Assembly: GCF_037975245.1 (NCBI RefSeq)
Contig: NC_092574.1
Span: 17,587,213-17,651,212, forward strand
DNA length: 64,000 nucleotides
Reading direction: 5' to 3'
Origin: Apostichopus japonicus
Taxonomy: Eukaryota > Echinodermata > Holothuroidea > Aspidochirotida > Stichopodidae
Shown here: positions 1 through 27,660 of the stretch, piece by piece
Layout: every line of letters begins with the position of its first letter
Numbering within the stretch: position 1 is the first letter of the stretch
The notes under the pieces: generated by a model
The model's database searches: none
Seen by the model: the letters and a program-made list of their open reading frames with translations, nothing else
Told to the model about the DNA's origin: nothing
Translations under genes and position numbers: made by a program

Positions 1-2247
1 ATAGCCAAGCCTCTAGGAATACAAGTAAACCTCAGTTTTGTACCTTGAAGTATTATGATGAATTATTCCAGCCATTGCCAAAATATGAGAAAACACTAAT
101 TTTTTAGGCCGAGTCTATTTTAGCACATTCTGGTGGAGTCCATGAATGATGAGCTGAGTTACAATTCCAAATGATTGTCAATACTGTGCTTTGTACTAGT
201 ACCACTCTGCTAGTCATGAACCATGTTACAAAGTTTTGGCAAAGCGCGATATCCAGGTTACACATTTCACAAAAAAAGGAGAACAATTTCAATAAAGCTA
301 ATAATTAAGCTGGAAAATAACATAGTAATTGTAATGAAATTGTAGATATTTCACAGTGGTTAATGTATATGCATACTTGTACATTCCTATTCATACAGAA
401 GCCAGTGCAGTGTTAATCCCAATAACCCATGTCATCTTGTCATGCCTCTTCCCATTTGTCAACTTTTCCTCTATTTTGATATCATGTCAGTGGCCACCAT
501 AGCTGTGGGCTACACTGTCATTCAGACAACATTAACCCTGAGAATATGCAGGTTACCAATGGTACTAGTTTTAGCAAGTTGGTTTTCCTTTTCTTGTAAA
601 AATACTACCTAATTGGGAAAAATGAAAACATCCTTGGGATGATAAATGAAAATGTTGCAAACATTTTCTGATACTTCAAAATACCACAAGAAGAAAACAA
701 GAACAAAACTGGGTTCAGTGTTCTTACTTTAATTGCAGAGAACAAATGAAAGATGACCCTGAATGGCATGGCAGATTCTAATTGGTTTTTGCTTTCACTT
801 TTGGAATCTCATTATGATTCAAAACATTGACTTATAAAAAGCTGTTTGAAGTAAACAGATGACATTGCTGTACTGCTTTTGAGTAGGAGCCACTGAGTTA
901 AGCTGTCGATAATTAACTCCTGTACCAACACATTGGTTTATTGCATAATTTTACAATAACAAAAACAGAAGCCTCCGAAAAGTTTCATGCACGTATCATG
1001 ACATCAAATCGTCCTGGAATGCCCCCTCAATGTGATGTTACTGCGACAGAGGCCAAGTGTTAATAACCTCATTAAAAAAGTACTAACTTAGCCTAAAATA
1101 CAGTACTAATATCAATGGGATTTTACAAAACAGAATTTTATGGAAATCGGGAGAGTTAGAAACAGAATTTTACGGATGTAACATATATATTGCAAACAGA
1201 ATTTCTGACATTTCCTGAACAACTTATTTATTGTGCGCCTGTCTTGACTCTACTACTGTATTGCACCTTCCCATCTACACAACCTAATAACTGGTAATAA
1301 TTTAGCACCGCGCTCCCTTGACCCTCCTGTGGGTTACCGCCCATCACCTCCTCCTTCCAGATCTAGCCCAACTGCGAACGATTGCATTATTTCTGGCATT
1401 CTCTGAACTGCTTTCTAGGTTTTAGTTAAACTTTTGCTCCAGTTGCAGAATTTTAACTGTTACGTAATTGGATTCCATCAAATAAAGTGAAGGAATGTCA
1501 CATCGGTCCATAAACTTGCCTGTAGTGTAGTGTGGTGCATGAGTTTAACTAACATGTACTAGCTAATAGACTGCTAGGTTTCTACAGGCTTGTTCATAGT
1601 ACAGATACAGTCTGCTCTGATTTGTATTAGGTTTGGTAATAGATTACTGTGTAGTTGAAAATTGTTTTCTGTGTAGCAGTCTGCATTTTGTCTCATTATA
1701 TAAAACTATGGTCCCTGCTGTATAATAATAATAATTATTAATAATCAGCAGTTATTTTTACGACACTTAAAGCATCCACAAATTTGGGAGAAACCAGCAA
1801 GGGCTTATGGATTACAACTTACTGTACATGCCGGTTGGCTTCCAATTCAACATTTTAACTCAAATTTGGAATTAATTTAGAAAGTCATTTCAGATGGGAA
1901 AACCGTAGATTGCTCTTGGATGAAAAAACCCACCTTCCTATAACCCGGCCGGCGGCCGGGTATCGAACTCGGTACCTCCCGATTGTTAAGCTTCATTGCT
2001 TCAAATGTATATCTTTGCCCTAATTTGCCCCTTTTGCACAGTATTTTTGTTATGCAATACTGGATATTCACTGTATATCATATTATATAACTCTTGTGAC
2101 AGAAAAAGTCACCTATTTTTCATCTTATCGTATGCAGGTAGGTAAGAGATGTTTAACTTTACCACATGGTAGGCAACACGTGTACAGTACAAAAGACTGC
2201 ACTGGTTGAACATGTTTCTAGCTAGTTTTGATTAAAGTTTACTTTTT
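1..2247. other. Non-coding region upstream of the Smad gene
   Basis: AT-rich sequence with no supportable gene. The short open frames here have no recognisable domains or splice context. A small GC-rich patch sits at 1943-1960, next to a possible Pol III B box described separately. Confidence 0.5.
1935..2040 (-). repeat. Possible tRNA-derived SINE fragment
   Basis: On the minus strand GAGTTCGATACCC (1970-1958) fits the RGTTCRANNCC Pol III B box. A GC-rich palindromic patch follows it. I do not see a convincing A box, so this is either a truncated SINE or a tRNA pseudogene. Confidence 0.35.
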
Positions 2248-2288
2248 GGTTCCTTGCTAAAAGCAAAGGAACCTATGTATTCAGGTTG

Positions 2289-2308
2289 GCGTGTGTGTGT
2301 GTGTGTGT

Positions 2309-2344
<36 letters not shown>
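2289..2344. repeat. (TG)n microsatellite
   Basis: An almost uninterrupted GT run with a single interruption (GTATGT). It sits about 40 bp inside the left end of the 2248-5761 element. A shorter, degraded TG tract is found at the same place in the sister element near 11990-12020. Confidence 0.9.
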
Positions 2345-2346
<2 letters not shown>

Positions 2347-2619
2347 CGCTTAAGCTTGTATGCACGATAACTCAACAAGGGATTGACTGATCATGATCAA
2401 ACTTGGTGGGTGGGTGGCCCATAGTGAGTAGATGAACCCTATTGTTTTTGGTGCCCACAAAGGTCACCAAAGGTCAGTTATGGTCCAAAAACCCAAAATA
2501 CTAAAACTGCAATAACTCCCAGTGCCAATGTGCGACAAGGTTGATATTTTGGGACAAGTTGTGAACTGGTTAGGGAAACATTTTGAAACTTAACGGTCAT
2601 GTGATCTGAGGTCACCAAA

Positions 2620-4538
2620 GGTCAATTAATGTTAAAAAACTAGTTTTTTTGCGATAACTTGAGAACGAATTGTCCGTTAGGGTTGGGAGTTGCTTCAGTG
2701 TAATCCAATTGTCGACCCACATCTGGATGACCCTTGACCTCAATTTGACCTCTGGTGACCTTTTCATGTTTTGGGGATTTTTACAGTTTCGATGCTATTT
2801 TCAGATGTCAAAGGTACCTTCCGATCATAAATATCGATAGGTTGACCCCCGTGTGACCTTTGTGTGCGAACTTATAAGGGGTCAAAGTTTTCGGTCGGAG
2901 TTAGGATGGCTGTACAGACTTATCGTGTTGATTTTTGGAATCAGCAGATCAAACTACATTTGAAACCAAGGTCAAAAGGTCAAAGGTCACATTAGAAAAA
3001 ATGTGCTTAGTTTGGGAGAAAACGGGCGAAAAAGAAAATGTTTGGTTTTGATGCTAAATTTGGATATCAAAGGTACCTTCCGATCAAAAATGTCAATGGG
3101 TTGACACCCGGGTGACCTTTGTGTGTAAAGTTATACAAGGTCAAAGTTAATTTTCAGACATTTAATGCAATAACTCCCAGGGCCAAGGTGTAACAAGGTT
3201 GATATTTTGGGACAAGTTGGAAATGGTATAGAGGAATATTTTCTAACTTAACGGTCATGTGATTCGAGGTCATCAAAGGTCAATTAATGTTAAAAAACTA
3301 GTATTTTGGGTGAGAAAATGGGCAAAGAAAAGAATGTTTGAATTTTTACAGTTTTGATGCTATATTCACGTCTCACCAATCAAAAATGTCAATGGGTTGA
3401 CCCCAGGTGACCTTTGTGTGTGAAGTTATATGAGGTCAAAGTAAATTTTCAGACATTTAGTGCAATAATTCCCAGTTCCAAGGTGTGACACGGTTGATAT
3501 TTTGGGACAAGTTGCAAATGGTATAGGGGAATATTTTCAAACTTAACGGTCATGTGATCCGAGGTCACCAAAGGTCAATTAATGTTAAAAAACTAGTTTT
3601 TTTGCGATAACTTGAGAACGAATTGTCCGTTAGGGTTGGGAGTTGCTTCAGTGTAATCCAATTGTCGACCCACATCTGGATGACCCTTGACCTCAATTTG
3701 ACCTCTGGTGACCTTTTCATGTTTTGGGGATTTTTACAGTTTCGATGCTATTTTCAGATGTCAAAGGTACCTTCCGATCATAAATATCGATAGGTTGACC
3801 CCCGTGTGACCTTTGTGTGCGAACTTATAAGGGGTCAAAGTTTTCGGTCGGAGTTAGGATGGCTGTACAGACTTATCGTGTTGATTTTTGGAATCAGCAG
3901 ATCAAACTACATTTGAAACCAAGGTCAAAAGGTCAAAGGTCACATTAGAAAAAATGTGCTTAGTTTGGGAGAAAACGGGCGAAAAAGAAAATGTTTGGTT
4001 TTGATGCTAAATTTGGATATCAAAGGTACCTTCCGATCAAAAATGTCAATGGGTTGACACCCGGGTGACCTTTGTGTGTAAAGTTATACAAGGTCAAAGT
4101 TAATTTTCAGACATTTAATGCAATAACTCCCAGGGCCAAGGTGTAACAAGGTTGATATTTTGGGACAAGTTGGAAATGGTATAGAGGAATATTTTCTAAC
4201 TTAACGGTCATGTGATTCGAGGTCATCAAAGGTCAATTAATGTTAAAAAACTAGTATTTTGGGTGAGAAAATGGGCAAAGAAAAGAATGTTTGAATTTTT
4301 ACAGTTTTGATGCTATATTCACGTCTCACCAATCAAAAATGTCAATGGGTTGACCCCAGGTGACCTTTGTGTGTGAAGTTATATGAGGTCAAAGTAAATT
4401 TTCAGACATTTAGTGCAATAATTCCCAGTTCCAAGGTGTGACACGGTTGATATTTTGGGACAAGTTGCAAATGGTATAGGGGAATATTTTCAAACTTAAC
4501 GGTCATGTGATCCGAGGTCACCAAAGGTCAATTAATGA
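2620..4538. repeat. Two tandem 953-bp copies, apparently identical
   Basis: Markers recur exactly 953 bp apart: GCGATAACTTGAGAAC at 2651 and 3604, and CGGTCGGAGTTAGG at 2892 and 3845. By eye there is no mismatch between the copies from about 2620 to 3585. Divergence begins upstream (GATCTG versus GATCCG) and downstream (AATGTTAA versus AATGATAA). Confidence 0.8.
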
Positions 4539-4539
4539 T

Positions 4540-5200
4540 AAAAAACTAGTATTTTTGCGATAACTTGAGATCGAATTGTCCGTTAGGGTTGGGAGTTGCT
4601 TCAATTTAATCCAATTGTCGACCCGCATCTGGGTGACCCTTGACCTCAATTTGACCTCTGGTGACCTTTTCGTGTTTTGGGGATTTTTACAGTTTCGATG
4701 CTATTTTCAGATGTCAAAGGTACCTTCTGATCATAAATGTCAATGGGTTGACCCCCGTGTGACCTTCGTGTGCGGAGTTATACGAGGTCAAAGTTAATTT
4801 TCAGACATTTAATGCAATAACTCTCAGTTCCAAGGTGTGACACGGTTGATATTTTGGGACAAGTTGCAAATGGTATAGGGGAATATTTTCAAACTTAACG
4901 GTCATGTGATCCGAGGTCACCAAAGGTCAATTAATGATAAAAAATCTAGTATTTTTGTGATAACTTGAGAACGAACTGTCCGTTAAGGTTGGGAGTTGCT
5001 TCAATGTAATCCAGTTGTCGACCCGCATCTGGGTGACCCTTGACCTCAATTTGACCTCTGGTGACCTTTTCGTGTTTTGGGGATTTTTAAAGTTTCGATG
5101 CTATTTTCAGATGTCAAAGGTGCCTTCTGATCATAAATGTCAATAGGTTGACCCCCGTGTGACCTTCGTGTGCGAAGTTATACGAGGTCAAAGTTAAAAA
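4540..5200. repeat. Diverged ~400-bp subunits of the same repeat
   Basis: The TAACTTGAGANCGAA module recurs at about 4560 and 4962 with several substitutions. The tandem structure is therefore older and more degraded here than in the 953-bp copies. Confidence 0.6.
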
Positions 5201-5660
5201 ATATTAATGAGGTCACGGGTCAACGTGAAAAACTCCCAAGTTGCAATAACTTGGCTACTATTTATTGGAATTTCGTCAAACTTGGTATGATGATATTGGT
5301 AGATAGTCTCCACACACTGATGTGTGTTGCAATTGATATCATGCATGTTTATAAGGGGGGGGGGGGGCTAGCATTATTTCGTTATGAAAAGTTTGTATGC
5401 ACAATAACTCAACAAGGGAATGACCAATCATTACCATACTTGGTGAGTGGGTGGCCCATAGTAAGTAGATTAACCCTGTTGATTTTGGTGCTCATTTCAT
5501 GAATATTAATGAGGTCATGGGGTCAAACGTGAAATACTCCAAATTGCAATTACTTGGCTGCTATTACTAGTCGGAATTTCGTCAAACTTGGTATGATGAT
5601 AATGGTAGATAGTCTTCACACACTAATGTGTGTTGCAATTGATATCAGGGCTTAGCATTA
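5200..5660. repeat. Two ~150-bp repeats separated by a poly-G tract
   Basis: AATATTAATGAGGTCA begins blocks near 5204 and 5501. Both continue through GGAATTTCGTCAAACTTGG and end with TGTGTGTTGCAATTGATATC. Between them lies a run of about 13 G (5356-5368). Confidence 0.6.
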
Positions 5661-6094
5661 CTTTGGCAACAAAAGTTTGTGAGCATAAATTACTGTTGTT
5701 GTATTAGGGCTTTGTTAGAAATTTCCCTATGAATGGAACTAATGAACAGCAGCAAGGAACCATGAAATGTTTTCATTCTGGTTATAATAAGGGCAGATGC
5801 ATACTGTACATGTGCCCATCTTGCAAGCGTGCATTGCCCTTCTAGAGATACATCAATATTCATTAATATACAGTATATACATTACAGAGTTGTAACTGCT
5901 TTTTCAAATGTTTGTTGTTAGTAAACACTTTGGTAAGGTAGATATTGATTTTCCATCGTCTGGTAATAGATGGGAATAAATTGTACAAACATATTGCACA
6001 CATTTAAATGTTTTAGTCCTGGTTGCATGTTTCCACTTCATATTAGTTATTTGTCTGGCTTTTTGTGCTTGCATTTTTTATTTTTCTCTCGCAG

Positions 6095-21773
<15,679 letters not shown>

Positions 21774-23382
21774 TGAAGACATTATATTGTCCTCCGTTGA
21801 GGATGATAAAACTAAAGACACTGCCAGTTGTCTTCATCTAAACAGTTGTATCTAGTGAATCAAGAACTTTCCCCCCCCCCCCCCTCTCTTTTTTATTTTT
21901 TTTCTTCCTTTCTTACTGAGCAGCTATGTTACATTTTGTATTTATAATACTTTTGACAAGGTCATTTACAATCAGCCATAATTTGAAATATCATGAGGAA
22001 CCCAAGACTTCCCCCAAGAATTCAAATGTGGATGTGGATTAATTGTTGCATAATAGGTGAATCAGTTATTGTGGATAGTTGATCCAAATCCTTCATAGGA
22101 GAGTTGTACTCTGACAAGAAAGGTAATATCTAGATTCCAGATTGTAAAAGAAATGTATGACCTCAATTTTCTACTATCACCGAAATTGCTATAAAATTAT
22201 GGAATTTTGATTGTTGTAAAATGTCTGGCACTTTAAGCAACCTAAACAGGTTTTGACATTCACTACACAATGTAAAGACTTAAAGAAAACCAAGGTGTGT
22301 GGTTCAGCACTTTGGACACTAGACACTTACATTAAAAGCATTGCAGGGATGGATGATTAATGCCGATAAATCAATAGACCTGACAGAGAAAGTATGGCTG
22401 TGGTATATATTGGTGCTGTGATTTCTCTGAAAGTAAAGGAAGTTTGTTTTCTCAGCTGTATGTGTTGAACAATATACTGTGATATGTAATGGTGAAATCA
22501 AGGGATATATTTACCAGTGGCAGACAATGTGGTACATGACGGAGAAGATAAATGTTCCATACTGTTAGTTGAAAATCCCATCTCGGTATCATGTTCCTTA
22601 CTGGAGAGATTTCTGATTAAATAGAACCCATTTTGGCCAGCTTAATCCTCGATTCTTCCCCGCAGAGGTTAACAGTAAGTGGTCTGTGACAGCAAGAGTT
22701 CTTCAAAAGCTTTACTTTCCTATTATACATCTTCTTGTTGAATTATGCTTGAAACATGACACATTTTGTAATGGCTGGTGGTCTGGTATTTGTGTGTTTA
22801 CTGACAGTGGTACCTCAGTAGTTTTTCCACCAGTTTTGGGGATAAATGAATGGTCACCTATGTGTGAAAATTAATTTTTTTGGGGTATCAGAAGTCATGT
22901 ATGCAGAATATCTCTAAAAATGTATACTATCGGTCAGCCAACGGTAAAGTTTCACATTGCTTGATGAATTTCTGATTTCCTCCATGACGCTGTCAATGAA
23001 CTTTAACTGTGTGGAAAATGGTTAGGTAAGCTAGTATTGGTTGTAAGGCTTTAAAGGAAGAGAGGCGTTGCCAAAAGCATGTCTTATCGGTCAGTGTTTT
23101 CATTTCTTTCTCTGATAGTTCAGTATCATTCTCTTTCGAATTTACATGCACTTGTGTATAAACCCTGTTGATGAAACTACAAAATTTCTCTTTATTGTAG
23201 CAAATATTTGTGTCTTCAGGCTGTAAGCTTGATTGGACAAGACCATCAAGAAGATAGTGTCGCTGGTTCTGTTGAATTGGGGGGTCTGTCAAAAATGGGA
23301 AAGAGATGCTGATATAACCAAGAAAGCTTGTTGAGGTAGATGACGAAAACAATATATGATCTGCCTGTCTTCAAAGTTTTTG

Positions 23383-23435
23383 ATCCTAGCAGGATCTTCT
23401 ACGAATGCAAACAAAGACCAAGATCCTGCTAGGAT
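23383..23435. repeat. Perfect 16-bp inverted repeat (hairpin)
   Basis: ATCCTAGCAGGATCTT at 23383-23398 is the exact reverse complement of AAGATCCTGCTAGGAT at 23420-23435, with a 21-nt loop. No T-run follows, and its role is unknown. Confidence 0.8.
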
Positions 23436-23696
23436 GGAAACATCAGGTTGTCTTTACTTTGATATACTTTGGTCTGATCCGCTCTTCGTAAAGACTCACT
23501 TATCGTTGTGTAACGCTATCATTTCTGCAAAGATTCTTTCTGTTGCAGGTTTCCTAACAGACAGCTACAGTTAAAAGTTATTTCAAAAACTGTGCTAGTA
23601 ACTCAAAATGGCTGTCTTCTCTCCCTGCTTCTGAGTGAATGGAAGATTTACTTGAAAACAGCTGAATTATTGCAGAGATGAACCTTATATGCATGC

Positions 23697-23818
23697 ACGC
23701 ATACGTACTATTCATGCAATATTGTATTTGGCCCCAAAATGGCCTCTGTATATAAAGGGTAGTACTATTAATGCACGTATGCAGTATTGTTGTTGGCCCC
23801 AAAATGGCGTCTGTATGT
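23697..23818. repeat. 65-bp tandem repeat, two diverged copies
   Basis: GGCCCCAAAATGGCsTCTGT occurs at 23730 and 23795, each preceded by an ATGCA..TATTGT stretch. Confidence 0.65.
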
Positions 23819-26800
23819 AATGTAACACACCTCTGTGTATACATGTGCCCTACATGTTTTAATTCAACACCAAGCTGTTTAGGAGACATGGTATGACTTA
23901 TAGATGGATAGTACATTTAGTTGAATTTGTACAGCTTATGTACTTAGTTGTTTGGTGGTGTGTTACATTTCATCTTCTGAACTGTTCAATGTTTTGCTGT
24001 CCCAAATTTTGTTAATATATAAACAGACGACATCCCTGTGGTCTGCCAGTTCTGTCCAAAAAATCTGTTGTCATCATAACTTTTGTTTTATATACTCTTT
24101 CAAAACTTCATTGGAGGAATAACAACAAATAGCAAATGTCCACTCTTGTTTATTTATAATTTGCATTCATGTGTGTTGCAAAATGGACGTCATAATGTCT
24201 GAACAGAAAGGATCAAAACCCAACCATGCAGTGAACACGCCTTGAAAGACTTTTCTTTACTTTTCCACTGTTTTTATGAACTACTCTTGTGCACATATTT
24301 CATAGTTACGCTTTAAAAGTTTCGGAAGCCCTATGCAAAATGTTCATCTGGAAATGAACAGGCTTCTTTTGAGGCTTACAGTTCATTGTTGTGACATCGT
24401 TGCAACAAGTAAAATGTTATCTTGTGCTCAGTTCATTTGCATGGTTCACAGAGCGCTGCTGCTCGATGTAGCAAAGCAAACCACCTAGCAACTCTCTCAA
24501 AGACAAATTATCAACAGTTTGTACTCCTCTGTATGTTGGAGACTTGATCAAGGTACCCTCTCAAAGTTTAGAAGTTTCTTACGGTCAAACTTGGTCACTT
24601 GACATATAGAGGTGCAGACTCTCTGGAAATTTCAAATTTTTTGCTTGTTTGTAAAGAGACTTGTTCCTATGTGGGATGAGTTATTTTATTTTTATTAAAT
24701 TATCAGCGTATGAGAGAAATAAACGTATAACTTAAAATTGCTTTAGAATAGGATTTTTGCTGGTATGTAATGTGTTTTAAGTATAACATTTGTTGTATCA
24801 TGTAACATGACTTACATATTTAGCCAACAGAAATGCAACAGAAGTGCTTGAATATTAATTATATCACTTACCACCGTATAAAGAATCTTTTTCACCTTAG
24901 TTGTATTACTTAAATAACACAGACCTCATGGATAAATGTAATTTAAATATTTACAATTTTTTTTTTATATCTTTCTATTCCTGCCAATACAGTATCGGGA
25001 GGTGAATTTTTAACTATCTCAGAGTAACCTTGCTTCAAAATTCATATGTATACGTTAACATCTGTATAAAATGTTGTAGCAAAAGACTGCATATTCATAT
25101 TTTAAGTCTAGTCCATTCCAGCAACCGTCATGGCTGACTTTAATTTTACGAATCAAGTCATTGCATTTCTTTGATAAGGAAAAGTCTTTGCATATTAACA
25201 CGGAGTATTTTCATTTTTGGAATAAGTGGGACTCTGGGATAAGAGTCACATTTCAAATAGGTCTTCTTGGTAGGTATGTCATTTAGTTTTAATCAAAGTG
25301 TGAAAGAATCATTAGTTAGGAGTGGGGTAAACAAAAGTGAACAGGTATGAAAGGGGGAAAACAAATATGAAGTCATTAGCAGCGGAGAGAGAGGACTGGA
25401 GGCTTGCTTAGATTGTCAGCAACTAAGGTCTAATCAAAGTGAGTTTCGAAGAAAGGTACAAAAAACATAATAAGAGGTCAGAGGTCATCATGAGCATGTA
25501 ATACAGAAAAAGAATGAAATTAGTTGCTGTACCCATGTACCTCAGACAGTCTTTGCACCCTCTTTTTTAAAAAATAATCTTCATTTATCATTTTGGTCCA
25601 CTTGCAAGGTCAAAACTGTCAAGTGGATGAAAACTTCTTGGAGCATTGCCTATCAGTATAAGCCAAACTGGAGGTCAAATCTCAGTGAGCATTGGCTATT
25701 TTAGAGTTATAAAGTTATTTTTTTCCATTTTTTTTTCTCTTTGCATTTTGTACTTTCATTTGTTAGTATGCAGTAATATAACTTTTATGATGATGTAATT
25801 GGTAATATCTCAGTCGAGTGATTTGGTCAAAATGAGAATTAAAATCCTGAATTGCTGGAATGTTAAATTTCGATATTTTTTAGCGAACATCTTTGTTTTT
25901 GGTACCTCGTTTTGGTTTCATTTTTTTTTTATATATCTTTCTTGTATTATGTAAACTCACATATATGAACTCAAAATACCACCTGAACAGTGAAAGATGA
26001 TTTCTGTGACTTTCACTGCTGGATATTTAAGTAGTAGAGAGAATATGAAAATTTGACCAAAAGAAATGTGGGAGAGAATAGACTGAGTAAGATTTGCAAA
26101 GATGGTTAAGAATGTAAGAAGTATGTGTTTTCAACTCAGACATTTGTTAGATAATTGATAAGTTACGTTAATGAATATGCATTGTAGTATATGTCACTAA
26201 GTGGGTAGTCTGTATGTGAAGTCTGTAATATTAATCGATGTTGTCTTCCGTAACAGTGTTTGCCAATAAGAAGAAATCAAAAGTTGTGTAATGGTGTAAG
26301 AATATTTTTTTTCCTCCCTTTTTTTTTATTATCATGAAATGAGGGTTTATCAATCATGAGGAAATTTGAACACTAGTCTCTGAAATGAGGCAATTGGGCT
26401 GACTCACAGATACCTAAAAATACCTTGATGGGTCCCTCATGTCTAGAAGTATTTATTGTCAATCGTTTCCATGGGTACATGAGGATGGGAAAGGGGGAGG
26501 GGGGAGAGGGGGAAGTGAAATAAAGATGAAGGTGACAGATGAACAGTAGTGGTGTGAAAGTAAGTATGTGGCAGGTAAGGTGTGGATATTTCTGCATTGA
26601 TGGTAAGTTGCTTAATTAAAAAGAAGAATAAAGAAAATGTCTAAAGTAATTCAAATTGTGTTAAGCTGAATTCTACATTTGCAAGGTCATAGCAACAGAA
26701 TGTTAACTGGTTTTGCAATATTCCTTACCATTTTGATTTATTGTAAATTGTAATGATTTTTTCACTATTTTCCCTCATTTTTTTTGTGATATTTGTGGAT

Positions 26801-27651
26801 TGATAGCATAGATTAGGCAGAAAATAAAATTTTGAACATAACTCTTAGACTAGTGCTGTTGTTTTTGTAGGACCATACCATGTACTACTGAAATGGTGGA
26901 GGGATCTATCTCCCAGGAATGGCAAAATTGTAGTCTACTCCTGCTGTTGGTGGAATTTTTGTTTATTCTGTAAATGTTAAATGGTGCTTCAATTTTGTTC
27001 TCAACTGCTGCATGGTCAAAGCTTTGATGCTTTGTATACTGCCACGATTGCAAAATGTTCAATTTCATTGGCCAACAACATCGTGATAATGGTAGATTGT
27101 ACATTCCAACACAAACTTTCTGTAAACAAGTGTTACTGTAAGGTGCTCCCAACAAATTTTTTAAAGGAAATTTGATGGGGAGGAAAGGTGTTAGGGAAGA
27201 CGATCTTCCCCTTCCCCCAACTCAGTGCAAAGTCTCGCTCTCATCCAGGGGTTCCCCTGACACAAGATTGATATTAGGCGAGCCAAGAATCATACGAATA
27301 TTCAGTGGTGTTGGAATTGGTGGCACCAAGCCTATGGGAATATCGTTGTGAAAATTATTTGGAAATCCATGGTTCCTCGGTGAACGCAGGTGTCCCACTG
27401 TCTGCGCTTTCCCACTCCTTTCCTCAACCTTTCATGTACGACGAGTCTTGTGGTGAAACTGACAAGTTATGCGAAATCAGATCTACAGTGCCTAGTATTC
27501 TGTACGTCATTTATGAGCTAAATATATATGCTACGCCCAATTACTGCTGCTTACACGACACATCGACTCACATCAAACCATATAGAGTAGAAAAGCAGTT
27601 GCATCAGCACCAGTACGTTATTGTTTAAAAACTGACCAGCTCTCCTTCAAA

Positions 27652-27660
27652 ATGACTAAG
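27652..27660 (+). CDS. ATOX1: ATOX1 coding exon 1 (three codons)
   Basis: ATG ACT AAG is followed at once by the donor GTAGGT. The codons M-T-K complete the expected N-terminus before TYEFSVEMTC. The ATG context is TTCAAAATGA. The exact transcription start is not visible. Confidence 0.8.

Larger units (their letters stand above)
2248..5761. mobile_element. 3.5-kb non-autonomous element with 11-bp TIRs and AGGTCA half-site arrays
   Basis: The left end GGTTCCTTGCT (2248-2258) and right end AGCAAGGAACC (5751-5761) are perfect inverted repeats. The left end also forms a small hairpin with AGCAAAGGAACC at 2262-2273. Inside are a (TG)n tract, then modules beginning GCGATAACTTGAGAACGAAT. Many AGGTCA/TGACCT half-sites follow, some arranged as direct repeats, for example AGGTCAAAGGTCA at 2977-2989. 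I see no transposase. The family has a second, shorter copy at 11943-12741. Confidence 0.6.
21774..27651. other. Smad1/5 3' UTR and Smad-ATOX1 intergenic region
   Basis: No supportable gene. A possible AATAAA signal lies at 24718-24723, which would give a 3-kb Smad 3' UTR; an earlier site may be used. The region includes a C/T tract (21872-21910), a perfect inverted repeat (23383-23435) and a short tandem repeat (23697-23818). A minus-strand 119-codon open frame (23352-22993) has no known domain. Confidence 0.55.

Noticed and set aside
22993-23352. 119-codon minus-strand open frame in the Smad-ATOX1 interval
   Set aside because: No known motif, no visible splice context and only modest length in AT-rich DNA. 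It remains possible but unsupported.
27305-27628. 107-codon plus-strand open frame just before ATOX1
   Set aside because: It ends 24 bp before the ATOX1 start and probably overlaps its promoter and leader. The peptide resembles nothing I know.
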